A stretch of 35,466 bases of DNA, taken from contig JADGPS010000033.1 in assembly GCA_017882285.1 (NCBI GenBank), positions 1 through 35,466 of the forward strand, given 5' to 3'. A model generated the notes under the pieces. The model saw only the letters and a list, made by a program, of their open reading frames with translations, ran no database searches and had not been told where the DNA came from. The DNA comes from Paludibacter sp. (lineage in GTDB: Bacteria; Bacteroidota; Bacteroidia; Bacteroidales; Paludibacteraceae). Positions 6,121 to 15,120 of this stretch are shown in pieces; the stretch's first letter is position 1; the number at the start of each line of letters is the position of its first letter. Made by a program: the position numbers and the translations under genes.

Positions 6121-8022
6121 ATGCAATATACATTATTGATTTTAGTACTTCCGCTTCTTAGTTTCATTGTGTTGGGACTGGTGGATTCGAAATGGAAGCC
6201 CAAGGTTGCCGGAACAATAGGAACAGTGGTTTTAGGTATCATCACTGCACTTTCGTATTTCGCAGCATGGGAATATTTTTCCATGCACAGAATTGCGGGT
6301 GTTTATGAAAAAATAATTCCTTTCAATATCGAATGGCTGCGTTTCACTGACTATTTACATATCAATTTAGGTATCTTACTCGATCCTATTTCGGTGATGA
6401 TGTTGGTAGTAATTACTACGGTATCATTTATGGTAAACATTTACAGTCTTGGATACATGGTGAACGAAAAAGGATTTGAACGCTATTATGCTTTCTTATC
6501 GCTCTTTACTTTCTCCATGCTGGGACTGGTTGTTGCTACCAATATCTTCCAAATGTATATTTTTTGGGAATTAGTGGGTGTTTCGTCATACTTATTAATT
6601 GGATTCTATTATACAAAACCGTCAGCAGTTGCCGCTGCCAAAAAAGCGTTTATCGTTACCCGTTTTGCCGATTTAGGCTTTTTGATTGGTATTCTCGTTC
6701 TTTCGTTCTATACCAAAACTTTCGATTTCGGTATCCTGACTTCGGGTGATACAAGCGTTTTTGCAAGCACAGTCGGAGCATCTTTTATGGGAATTTCGGT
6801 TATGAGTTGGGCATTGGGACTGATATTTATCGGTGGTGCCGGTAAATCAGCCATGTTCCCTTTACAAATCTGGTTACCAGACGCAATGGAAGGTCCAACA
6901 CCGGTTTCTGCTTTGATTCATGCTGCAACCATGGTAGTTGCCGGTGTATTTTTAGTGGCTCGACTGTTTCCACTTTATGTTGTTTATTCACCGGAAGTAT
7001 TACACGGAATTGCTTATGTTGGTGCTTTCACTTCTCTGTTCGCGGCAATTATTGCTTGTGTACAAACCGATATTAAACGCGTACTTGCTTTTTCTACCAT
7101 ATCACAAATTGGTTTTATGATGGTTGGTCTAGGTGTTTCGGGTAATGGTGGTCATGAAGGAGTAGGTTACATGGCTTCTATGTTCCACTTGTTCACACAT
7201 GCCATGTTCAAAGCTTTGTTATTCCTTGGAGCCGGTTCGGTTATTCACGCTGTTCGCAGCAACGAAATGAGCCACATGGGTGGACTTCGGAAATATATGC
7301 CAATCACGAACATTACTTTTCTTATTGCATGTCTGGCAATTGCCGGTATTCCCCCCTTCTCCGGATTTTTCAGTAAGGACGAAATACTTTCGGCCTGTTA
7401 TGAATTCAGCCCATACATGGGTGCAACCATGACTTTCATTGCTGGTCTGACTGCTTTCTATATGTTCCGTTTGTATTTCAATATCTTCTGGGGTAAAGAA
7501 CACAAACATCAGCACACCCCACACGAATCTCCATTTGCCATGGCATTGCCGCTTGTTTTTCTCGCAACTGTAACCGTTTTAGCAGGCTGGATTCCTTTTG
7601 GTCATTTTGTTACCAGCGATCGTGCCAATTATGATATTCATTTAGATTTTACTGTTGCAACCATAAGCGTATTAATTGCAGTATGTTCAATTACTTTGGC
7701 AATAATCATGTACCGCAAAGAAAGTAAAGTTCCAAAAAGACTGGCAACTACTTTTTCCGGTTTACACAAAGCAGCAACCAATCGTTTCTATATCGACGAA
7801 GTATATATATTCATTACCAAGAAAATTATTTTCAATAATATATCACTTCCTTTAGCCTGGTTCGACCGTCATGTGATTGACGCTACTATGAACGGCATGG
7901 CAGGTACCACGCAATGGGTATCGGTTAAAATTAAAGGATTCCAATCTGGTCAGGTACAACAATATGCGTATGTATTCCTGTTGGGAACATTGATTATCAC
8001 TGCATTGGTACTAATTTTTTAG
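6121..8022 (+). CDS. nuoL: NADH-quinone oxidoreductase subunit L
   Basis: NuoL is the distal antiporter-like proton-pumping subunit with the long lateral helix. The 633-residue product has the expected 14-16 hydrophobic helices. It has the conserved helix-5 glutamate in FWELVGVSSYLLIGFYY, the broken-helix segment GKSAMFPLQIWLPDAMEGPT followed by ALIHAATMV, and GIPPFSGFFSKDEIL. A C-terminal amphipathic segment and final hydrophobic helix (about 612-632) fit the lateral helix and its anchor. Intact and of normal length. Confidence 0.97.
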   Translation: MQYTLLILVLPLLSFIVLGLVDSKWKPKVAGTIGTVVLGIITALSYFAAWEYFSMHRIAGVYEKIIPFNIEWLRFTDYLHINLGILLDPISVMMLVVITTVSFMVNIYSLGYMVNEKGFERYYAFLSLFTFSMLGLVVATNIFQMYIFWELVGVSSYLLIGFYYTKPSAVAAAKKAFIVTRFADLGFLIGILVLSFYTKTFDFGILTSGDTSVFASTVGASFMGISVMSWALGLIFIGGAGKSAMFPLQIWLPDAMEGPTPVSALIHAATMVVAGVFLVARLFPLYVVYSPEVLHGIAYVGAFTSLFAAIIACVQTDIKRVLAFSTISQIGFMMVGLGVSGNGGHEGVGYMASMFHLFTHAMFKALLFLGAGSVIHAVRSNEMSHMGGLRKYMPITNITFLIACLAIAGIPPFSGFFSKDEILSACYEFSPYMGATMTFIAGLTAFYMFRLYFNIFWGKEHKHQHTPHESPFAMALPLVFLATVTVLAGWIPFGHFVTSDRANYDIHLDFTVATISVLIAVCSITLAIIMYRKESKVPKRLATTFSGLHKAATNRFYIDEVYIFITKKIIFNNISLPLAWFDRHVIDATMNGMAGTTQWVSVKIKGFQSGQVQQYAYVFLLGTLIITALVLIF

Positions 8023-8106
8023 ACCCCTAACCCCTAAAGGGGATAAGAATTGGTGGTTAAAACAAAACAATACTAACATCTCAACTCCCCTTTAGGGGAT
8101 GGGGGT
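8023..8106. repeat. Inverted pair of CCCCTAAAGGGG elements, nuoL-nuoM spacer
   Basis: ACCCCTAACCCCTAAAGGGGA (8023-8043) and its near reverse complement (8086-8106) flank 42 nt of spacer, with three mismatches over 21 nt. Each copy also contains its own palindrome, CCCCTAAAGGGG or CCCCTTTAGGGG. The pair could fold into one long stem or two small hairpins. The right-hand copy contains an in-frame ATG (8099) that would add seven residues to NuoM. I treat that ATG as part of the repeat. Confidence 0.75.
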
Positions 8107-8119
8107 AATTTTATATTAT

Positions 8120-9601
8120 ATGAACTTTTTATCCTTATTCGTTCTCATTCCGGTTTTAATGATGTTGGGCTTGTTCGTCTCGAACAGTCGTAAGCAAATT
8201 CAATTCATCACAGCCACGGGAGCATCGCTTTTACTTATTCTATCGGGTATCATCACCTATATGTACCTCACCGAACGAGCAGCAGGAAATGTAGCAGAAA
8301 TGCTTTTTACTGCCGATACCGTTTGGTATGCTCCTTTCAATATCCACTATTCGGTTGGCGTTGATGGTATATCGGTAGCCATGTTGATCCTGTCGTCTAT
8401 CATAGTTTTCACTGGAGTTTTTGCTTCGTGGAAAATTGATCCGCTTCCGAAAGAGTTCTTTTTATGGTATAGCTTATTATCGATCGGTGTTTACGGATTC
8501 TTTATCTCAACCGATTTGTTTACCATGTTTATGTACTATGAAATTGCCCTGATTCCAATGTACTTGTTGATTGGTATCTGGGGAACAGGTAGAAAAGAAT
8601 ATTCTGCCATGAAACTGACATTAATGTTGATGGGCGGTTCGGCACTATTATTAGTTGGTATTTTAGGAATATATTATACTTCAGGTGCAACCAGCATGAA
8701 TTTACTGGAAATTGCCAAAATGAAGATTCCACTAACAGCACAATATTATTTTTTTCCACTAACATTTCTGGGATTTGGTGTATTAGGAGCTTTGTTTCCT
8801 TTCCATACATGGTCTCCCGACGGTCATGCCTCCGCACCTACTGCGGTTTCGATGTTACACGCAGGTGTATTGATGAAACTGGGAGGTTACGGTTGTTTCC
8901 GTGTAGCCATGTATTTAATGCCTCAGGCTGCTCACGAAATGGCATGGTTTTTCTTAATCTTAACCGGTATCAGTGTGGTATACGGAGCATTTGCTGCTAT
9001 TCATCAAACCGACTTGAAATATATCAATGCTTATTCTTCGGTTAGCCACTGTGGATTGGTACTTTTTGCCATTCTGATGATGAACGAAACTGCAGCCACA
9101 GGTGCCATATTACAAATGCTTTCGCATGGTTTAATGACAGCCTTATTCTTTGCTTTGATTGGAATGATTTACGGACGGACTCATACACGACTAATTACTG
9201 AGATGGGTGGATTGATGAAAGTTCTTCCGTTTTTGGGTGTTAGTTATGTAATTGCCGGTTTGGCTTCGTTGGGATTACCCGGATTAAGTGGTTTTGTTGC
9301 TGAAATGACCATTTTCTTTGGTTCATTCCAACATACTGATACTTTCCATAGGGTAATGACAATTATAGCTTGTATGTCGATTGTTATTACGGCCGTATAT
9401 ATTTTGCGTGTAGTTGGGAAGATTTTATTTGGAGCAATACAAGATGCACATCATGAGCATTTGACCGATGCTACCTGGTTCGAACGGATTTCAGTTGTTA
9501 CTTTGATTATTGCCATTGTTGCTATTGGTTCTGCACCATTCTGGATTTCAGGCATGATTCACGAAAGTGTTATTCCAGTAATTAGTCATTTAGCAAAATA
9601 A
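8120..9601 (+). CDS. nuoM: NADH-quinone oxidoreductase subunit M
   Basis: NuoM is the central antiporter-like proton-pumping subunit. The 493-residue product has about 14 hydrophobic helices. The family residues are present: the helix-5 glutamate in YYEIALIPMYLLIGIWG, the broken-helix motif FPFHTWSPDGHASAPTAVS followed by MLHAGVLMKLGGYG, and GLPGLSGFVAE. I chose the ATG at 8120 because it gives a normal hydrophobic N-terminus (MNFLSLF). The upstream in-frame ATG at 8099 lies inside an intergenic repeat. Confidence 0.95.
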   Translation: MNFLSLFVLIPVLMMLGLFVSNSRKQIQFITATGASLLLILSGIITYMYLTERAAGNVAEMLFTADTVWYAPFNIHYSVGVDGISVAMLILSSIIVFTGVFASWKIDPLPKEFFLWYSLLSIGVYGFFISTDLFTMFMYYEIALIPMYLLIGIWGTGRKEYSAMKLTLMLMGGSALLLVGILGIYYTSGATSMNLLEIAKMKIPLTAQYYFFPLTFLGFGVLGALFPFHTWSPDGHASAPTAVSMLHAGVLMKLGGYGCFRVAMYLMPQAAHEMAWFFLILTGISVVYGAFAAIHQTDLKYINAYSSVSHCGLVLFAILMMNETAATGAILQMLSHGLMTALFFALIGMIYGRTHTRLITEMGGLMKVLPFLGVSYVIAGLASLGLPGLSGFVAEMTIFFGSFQHTDTFHRVMTIIACMSIVITAVYILRVVGKILFGAIQDAHHEHLTDATWFERISVVTLIIAIVAIGSAPFWISGMIHESVIPVISHLAK

Positions 9602-9614
9602 AAGCAGACAAGAA

Positions 9615-9686
9615 AGTAGACAAATTGACGTGTAAACGAGTTCACAACTTACCGATTCAACAATTAAACGAATAAACAATTCAACA
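9615..9686 (+). repeat. Nine tandem octamers (ANTNNACR) before nuoN
   Basis: Nine phased 8-mers run without a break: AGTAGACA, AATTGACG, TGTAAACG, AGTTCACA, ACTTACCG, ATTCAACA, ATTAAACG, AATAAACA, ATTCAACA. Another unit, AGCAGACA, lies four bases out of phase at 9603-9610. The tract ends 4 nt before the nuoN ATG. Confidence 0.88.
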
Positions 9687-9690
9687 AGAT

Positions 9691-11112
9691 ATGGATTATA
9701 GTAGTTTTTTACAAATGCGCGAGGAGTTCTCACTGTTGGCAGTGATGGTCTTCCTTTTAGTTTACGATATATTTGCGGGTGAAAAAGGATTGAAATATTT
9801 TCAACCGGTGGCATTGGTATTATTGACAGTTCATACCGTGTTGAATTGCATGCCACGCGATGCATTTGAAGTTGCAGGTGGTATGTATCAATATGTTCCC
9901 ATGCAGACTTATGTGAAGAGTATTTTGAATATTGGAACAATCATTGTTTTACTGCAAGCTCATAAATTTCTGAACGAAGATGCCAACCGCATTAAACGTG
10001 GTGAATTCTATTTCCTGACCCTATCAACTTTGTTGGGAATGTATTTCATGATTTCGTCGGGCAACTTCCTGATGTTCTTTATCGGACTCGAAACTGCTTC
10101 CATTCCAATGGCTACGCTGGTTGCTTTTGATAAATACAACCGCAAATCAGCCGAAGCCGGTGCCAAGTACATTCTTTCTGCTGTATTCGCTTCAAGTATT
10201 TCGGTATTCGGTATGTCGTTGATCTACGGTTCAACCGGAACATTATACTTTACCGATCTTGCAACATTAATTACCGGAACGCCACTTCAAATCATGGCAT
10301 TTGTGTTCTTCTCGGTAGGTTTATTCTTCAAAATATCATTGGTTCCTTTCCACCTTTGGACTCCTGATGTGTACGAAGGCTCACAAACAAACATTACTTC
10401 GTATCTTTCGGTTATCTCTAAAGGTGCGGCCGTATTTGTTTTATTTACCTTGTTGATAAAAGTTTTTGGTAACCTCGTTACACAATGGCAACCTATTTTA
10501 TACGGACTTGCCGTGGTAAGCATCACCGTAGCTAACGTGTTTGCCATTCGTCAACAAAACCTGAAACGTTTTCTGGCTTTCTCATCTATCTCACAAGCAG
10601 GTTATATTCTCCTGGCAATCATTAGCGGTTCGGCGATGGGAATGGCTTCGTTGGTATATTACGTGTTGGTGTATATGTTCTCCAATTTAGCTGCATTCGG
10701 TGTTCTTTCGGTAATTGAAAATCGTACAGGGAAAGTTCAAATGAGCGATTACAATGGTTTATATCAAACTAATCCACGTCTCAGCTTTGTAATGATGCTG
10801 GCATTGTTCTCGTTGGCAGGTATTCCACCTTTTGCCGGGTTCTTTAGTAAATTCTTTGTGTTTTCGGCAGCAGCTGCTCAGGGATATTACGTGTTGGTAT
10901 TTATTGCCTTATTAAATACCATCTTATCTTTGTATTACTACCTGTTGGTTATTAAAGCCATGTTTCTGAACAAAAGCGAAAATCCGATTGAAAACATAAA
11001 AAGCGATTTTCCTGTAAGAATAAGCTTAGTGGTTTGTACACTGGGTATTTTACTGGTTGGCCTGTTCAGCACTATTTACAATCAGATTGCAGTGCTTAGT
11101 TTTGGAATGTAA
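9691..11112 (+). CDS. nuoN: NADH-quinone oxidoreductase subunit N
   Basis: NuoN is the third antiporter-like membrane subunit, next to NuoK. The 473-residue product shows about 14 hydrophobic helices. It has [15 protein letters not shown] with the helix-5 glutamate, the broken-helix region [20 protein letters not shown], and [14 protein letters not shown]. It is the last gene of the nuo operon. A strong hairpin terminator begins 27 nt after its stop codon. Confidence 0.96.
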   Translation: MDYSSFLQMREEFSLLAVMVFLLVYDIFAGEKGLKYFQPVALVLLTVHTVLNCMPRDAFEVAGGMYQYVPMQTYVKSILNIGTIIVLLQAHKFLNEDANRIKRGEFYFLTLSTLLGMYFMISSGNFLMFFIGLETASIPMATLVAFDKYNRKSAEAGAKYILSAVFASSISVFGMSLIYGSTGTLYFTDLATLITGTPLQIMAFVFFSVGLFFKISLVPFHLWTPDVYEGSQTNITSYLSVISKGAAVFVLFTLLIKVFGNLVTQWQPILYGLAVVSITVANVFAIRQQNLKRFLAFSSISQAGYILLAIISGSAMGMASLVYYVLVYMFSNLAAFGVLSVIENRTGKVQMSDYNGLYQTNPRLSFVMMLALFSLAGIPPFAGFFSKFFVFSAAAAQGYYVLVFIALLNTILSLYYYLLVIKAMFLNKSENPIENIKSDFPVRISLVVCTLGILLVGLFSTIYNQIAVLSFGM

Positions 11113-11139
11113 AACAGAATTTACCGTAAATAAACTAAC

Positions 11140-11172
11140 ACCCGATATAACATTTGCTTATATCGGGTTTTT
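11140..11172 (+). terminator. Intrinsic terminator of the nuo operon
   Basis: A perfect 11-bp stem, ACCCGATATAA (11140-11150) with TTATATCGGGT (11158-11168), encloses a 7-nt loop. It continues into a run of five T residues at 11168-11172. It lies 27 nt after the nuoN stop and closes the operon. Confidence 0.88.
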
Positions 11173-11248
11173 AGTAATTACCGAATAATAATCTGAAAAC
11201 TGAAAAAAGATATATGAGATATGTACATAATTTCACTAAAAAAATATG

Positions 11249-11293
11249 TAATTTTGCCACTTAAATGATATTGTTGCAATTAGTCTATCTTTG
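11249..11293 (+). promoter_or_regulatory. Candidate kup promoter boxes
   Basis: Two perfect matches to the Bacteroidetes -7 box TAnnTTTG occur: TAATTTTG at 11249-11256 and TATCTTTG at 11286-11293. Neither has a strong -33 TTTG at the expected distance. The downstream box would start transcription near 11300, leaving a leader of about 170 nt. Confidence 0.45.
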
Positions 11294-11473
11294 TTGTGTT
11301 AGGTTAATTTATTATTTTATTAAGGTACCAAATAACAACTTTCAGAAAACCTTAAAATATTTATAAATAATAATCTTTCCGCAATTCAATAATTAGAGCA
11401 GAATGATTTAAAATTAATATAATGCTGGTTTATTGTCTTTTGAAATAGCAATGTAAATTAGAATACGAAAAAA

Positions 11474-13429
11474 ATGGAAATTAATAATAAAGGAACTCAT
11501 CTGACGAATTACAGCTTTATTGGTGTAATTGTCACATTAGGAATTGTTTACGGAGATATCGGGACATCTCCACTTTATGTTATGAAAGCAATTCTTAATG
11601 CCAATAGAAATATTGATACTAACTATATTATCGGAGCCATTTCCTGCATTATCTGGACATTAACATTGCAAACTACAGTAAAGTATATTTTAATCACTTT
11701 AAGAGCAGATAATAATGGAGAAGGTGGAATTTTAGCTTTGTATGCTTTAATACGTAAAAACAAAAAGAAATGGCTTTATGCAATTGCAATTATTGGTGCC
11801 AGTACTTTAATCGCTGATGGTATCATAACTCCGGCAATTACGGTTGTTTCTGCAATTGAAGGATTGAGAGGGATTAATCCTGATACTCCAGTTGTACCAA
11901 TAAGTATTATTATTATTTCAGTTTTGTTTTTCATTCAACAATTTGGCACTAAAGCGATTGGAAAATCATTTGGACCGATTATGGTTCTTTGGTTCACTAT
12001 GTTAGGTGTGTTGGGATTCCTTCAAATTTTCAATTTTACAGCTATTTTAAAAGCCTTTAATCCATATTATGCAATTGCACTGTTAGTAAACTATCCTAAT
12101 TGGTTTTTGATTCTAGGAGCAGTTTTTTTATGTACAACAGGGGCTGAAGCACTTTATTCTGATTTAGGGCATTGCGGAATCGTAAATATTAGGATAAGTT
12201 GGATTTTTGTAAAAACAATGCTGATATTAAACTACTTAGGACAAGGAGCATGGATTTTGACACACCTAAATAATTTAAATGAAACCACGAATCCATTTTA
12301 TGCGATAATGCCGGAAGGGTTTCTGTTTTTTGGAATAATGCTTGCAACAGCAGCGGCTGTCATTGCCAGTCAAGCACTCATAAGTGGTTCATTTACAATT
12401 TTCAGCGAAGCAATGAATTTAAATTTTTGGCCACGTCAAAAAATAAAATATCCTACACAAGTTAAAGGGCAATTATATATTCCTTTCGTTAACTCATTTT
12501 TATTCGTTTTTTGTGTAATTATGGTTCTTTTCTTCCAAAATTCAAGTAATATGGAAGCAGCTTATGGTTTATCTATTACTATTACTATGTTGATGACTAC
12601 AATATTGCTTGCATTTTATCTTAAAACTCAGAAAGTTAAGACTGTTTTTATTGTTCCGTTCATAATAGTTTTTTTAACTATAGAATTGTCATTTTTCACG
12701 GCTAATATGTTTAAATTCTTGCACGGAGGTTGGGTTACAATTTTTATTGCCACAACAATTGGTTTTGTAATGCTCGTTTGGTTTAATGCACGAAAAATAA
12801 AAAATAAACACATGCAGTTTCTTAAGATTAAGTCTTTTTTTAAGATTTTATCAGACATAAAGCATGATGAATTAATTCCAAAGTATTCAACTAATTTAGT
12901 ATATTTGAGTAAAGCTAATTTGGAGTCAGAAATTGAAGGTAAAATAATGTTCTCAATCATCAATAAACAGCCAAAACGTGCAGATCATTACTGGATTTTG
13001 CATATTGATCACTTAGATAATCCAACAACATTTGAATATACTTTTGAACAACTGATACCCGATACATTATTTCGTGTTAACTTAAGATTGGGTTTTAGGA
13101 TTCAACCCCTGATAAATCTATATTTTAGACAAATTGTAGAAGAATTGGTTAAAAGTAAAGAATTTGACCTCACCAGTAAATATCCTTCTTTACAAAAAAA
13201 TCATATTCCGGGCGATTTCAGATTTATTATTATCCACCGGGTTTACAATTATGAACACTCTTTTAAATTTAAAGAAAAAGTCACCATGAATTTATATAAT
13301 CTCATCAAGACATTAGGTATCAGTGATATAAAATCTTTCGGATTAGACACGAGCAACGTTATGATTGAAACTGTACCATTAGTCGTTAAATCAGAATATA
13401 AAAATAGAATCAAGAGAGTGAAAATGTAA
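11474..13429 (+). CDS. kup: Low-affinity potassium transport system protein Kup
   Basis: This is a KUP/HAK/KT-family potassium uptake permease (K+/H+ symport in characterised members) of the inner membrane. The 651-residue product begins with the family signature GIVYGDIGTSPLYVMKA in the first helix (about 24-40). It also has DNNGEGGILALYALIR and GTGAEALYSDLGHCG-type motifs (here CTTGAEALYSDLGHCG). About 12 hydrophobic helices fill residues 1-440, followed by a hydrophilic cytoplasmic domain to the end. It is somewhat longer than E. coli Kup. It is AT-richer by eye than the nuo genes and is transcribed alone, between two terminators. Confidence 0.95.
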   Translation: MEINNKGTHLTNYSFIGVIVTLGIVYGDIGTSPLYVMKAILNANRNIDTNYIIGAISCIIWTLTLQTTVKYILITLRADNNGEGGILALYALIRKNKKKWLYAIAIIGASTLIADGIITPAITVVSAIEGLRGINPDTPVVPISIIIISVLFFIQQFGTKAIGKSFGPIMVLWFTMLGVLGFLQIFNFTAILKAFNPYYAIALLVNYPNWFLILGAVFLCTTGAEALYSDLGHCGIVNIRISWIFVKTMLILNYLGQGAWILTHLNNLNETTNPFYAIMPEGFLFFGIMLATAAAVIASQALISGSFTIFSEAMNLNFWPRQKIKYPTQVKGQLYIPFVNSFLFVFCVIMVLFFQNSSNMEAAYGLSITITMLMTTILLAFYLKTQKVKTVFIVPFIIVFLTIELSFFTANMFKFLHGGWVTIFIATTIGFVMLVWFNARKIKNKHMQFLKIKSFFKILSDIKHDELIPKYSTNLVYLSKANLESEIEGKIMFSIINKQPKRADHYWILHIDHLDNPTTFEYTFEQLIPDTLFRVNLRLGFRIQPLINLYFRQIVEELVKSKEFDLTSKYPSLQKNHIPGDFRFIIIHRVYNYEHSFKFKEKVTMNLYNLIKTLGISDIKSFGLDTSNVMIETVPLVVKSEYKNRIKRVKM

Positions 13430-13458
13430 TAGGATTTATAATTCGAAAAAGAATAAAA

Positions 13459-13498
13459 AAAAGAGACTGCCTCAAATTATTCTGAGGCAGTCTCTTTT
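13459..13498. terminator. Bidirectional terminator between kup and rng
   Basis: A perfect 16-bp stem, AAAAGAGACTGCCTCA (13459-13474) with its complement (13483-13498), encloses an 8-nt loop. The arms start with A and end with T runs on both strands. It lies 29 nt after the kup stop and 11 nt after the rng stop, so it serves both convergent genes. Confidence 0.9.
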
Positions 13499-13509
13499 AA
13501 TATTAATAG

Positions 13510-15084
13510 TTACGATATCTTTTCTATTTCTTCTTGTAGGTCAATTTCATTTCCCTTTTTGTCGTAAAATTTGTATTGTAAAAAACCTAGTTTTTGCGAG
13601 GCTATAACTTTACATCCTTTTCCGAATTTTCGTTTCCACTGCCACTTCATCGAGATTAAACCTTTAGAGATAAAGGCATCTACGTAGGGATGAACCTGCA
13701 ATGTAAACTCTTTAATTAGTAATTTGTTAACCAAAAAATCAATTTTACTTTCCAATTGGTCGGTAAACAGAATCGATGGTTTGGTTCGTCCGTTGCCATA
13801 GCAAGTCGGACAGGTTTCTTCAATATCAATATGAATCACGGGCCGGACACGTTGTCGTGTCATTTGCAATAAACCGAATTTACTCAAAGGCAAAATATTG
13901 TGTTTGGCTCTGTCGTTGACCATATTTTCACGCATTCTGTCGAAGAGTTTCTGTCGGTTTTCAGTCTCGTGCATATCAATAAAATCTACCACGATAATGC
14001 CCCCCATATCGCGCAATCGGAGTTGACGGGCTATTTCGTCTGCAGCTGCCATATTTACATCCAAGGCATTGTCTTCTTGTCCATTTCCTGCTTTAGAACG
14101 ATTACCGCTGTTAACGTCAACAACATGCAGAGCTTCGGTGTGTTCTATAATCAGATAAGCACCGTTTTTAAACGATACGGTTTTACCAAAAGCTGATTTG
14201 ATTTGTTTGGTTATACCAAAGCTATCGTAAATCGGGGCTTCATCCTGATATAGTTTTACAATGTCTTTTCGATCTGGTGCAATTAGTTCTACGTAATCAC
14301 GTACTTCGGTATAAACCGCCGGATCGTTGATATGAATATGCTTAAAACTTGGGCTGAATAAATCTCTAATTATTCCTACCGTGCGACCTAATTCTTCTAA
14401 AATAAGCGAAACTCCTTTCGTTTGTTGTGTTTTGGCGATAGCTTCTTCCCAGCGTTTTCCCAAAATTTTCAACTCATTATCGAGTTCAGCTACTTTTTTC
14501 TCTTCGGCAACTGTTCGGACAATAACCCCAAAACCCTTTGGTTTAATGCTCTGAATCAATTGTTTGAGACGTTGTCGTTCTTCTTCCGTTTTTATTTTTT
14601 GCGAAACCGACACTTTGTCGGCAAAGGGAATCAGAACTAAAAACCGTCCGGCTATAGAAATTTCGGCTGTCAATCGGGGACCTTTGGTTGAGATAGGCTC
14701 TTTGGTCACTTGTACCAAAATATCCTGTCCCGGTTTTAGAATGTCATTGATTGAACCGTTTTTTTCTATTTCCGGTTGCAGTTTTGTTTTTTGAATAGCA
14801 GGCGTCTTTTTACGGTCGCTCAGCGCCTGCGTTGTAAATTGAGTAAGGGTGTTGAAATTGGAACCTAAATCAAGATAATGTAGAAAAGCGTCTTTTTCGT
14901 AACCAACGTCCACAAAGGCTGCATTTAAACCGGGCATTATTTTTTTTACCCTTCCCAAGTAGATATTTCCCACGGCGAACTGTTCTTCGCGTCCTTCCTG
15001 GTTAAGTTCTACAAGGCGTTTGTCTTCGAGCAGCGCAATAGAAATTTCAGATGGTTTAACATCTACTACTAGTTCGCTATTCAC
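13510..15084 (-). CDS. rng: Ribonuclease G/E family endoribonuclease
   Basis: This single-strand-specific endoribonuclease acts in rRNA processing and mRNA decay. The 524-residue protein has an N-terminal S1-like domain (about 35-145). The catalytic DNase-I-like region has the metal-binding aspartates Asp323 in VVDVNSG and Asp367 in VVDFIDM. A zinc-link CPTC (Cys425, Cys428) is followed by YGNGR. It lacks the long C-terminal scaffold of RNase E, so RNase G is the better name. Residues 84-112 form a low-complexity insert in the S1 region. It lies downstream of HU and a small basic protein, but a terminator-like hairpin separates it from them. Confidence 0.93.
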   Translation of the reverse strand: MNSELVVDVKPSEISIALLEDKRLVELNQEGREEQFAVGNIYLGRVKKIMPGLNAAFVDVGYEKDAFLHYLDLGSNFNTLTQFTTQALSDRKKTPAIQKTKLQPEIEKNGSINDILKPGQDILVQVTKEPISTKGPRLTAEISIAGRFLVLIPFADKVSVSQKIKTEEERQRLKQLIQSIKPKGFGVIVRTVAEEKKVAELDNELKILGKRWEEAIAKTQQTKGVSLILEELGRTVGIIRDLFSPSFKHIHINDPAVYTEVRDYVELIAPDRKDIVKLYQDEAPIYDSFGITKQIKSAFGKTVSFKNGAYLIIEHTEALHVVDVNSGNRSKAGNGQEDNALDVNMAAADEIARQLRLRDMGGIIVVDFIDMHETENRQKLFDRMRENMVNDRAKHNILPLSKFGLLQMTRQRVRPVIHIDIEETCPTCYGNGRTKPSILFTDQLESKIDFLVNKLLIKEFTLQVHPYVDAFISKGLISMKWQWKRKFGKGCKVIASQKLGFLQYKFYDKKGNEIDLQEEIEKIS

Positions 15085-15120
15085 TTTTTATTATTTTTGA
15101 TTGGGTTTGTTTTAATAAAC

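Larger units (their letters stand above)
11113..11473. other. nuoN-kup intergenic region with long kup leader
   Basis: This 361-bp gap holds the nuo terminator (11140-11172) and candidate kup promoter boxes (11249-11256, 11286-11293). It is followed by roughly 170 nt of AT-rich leader before the kup ATG. In the leader I see only a 7-bp inverted repeat, TTAAGGT (11320-11326) with ACCTTAA (11349-11355), and no small gene or recognisable riboswitch. Confidence 0.6.

Noticed and set aside
11294-11473. Known riboswitch class before kup
   Set aside because: No conserved riboswitch core could be recognised. Only one 7-bp inverted repeat is visible.
13900-14794. Rightward open frames inside rng
   Set aside because: They are antisense to the conserved RNase G coding sequence and show no protein features.
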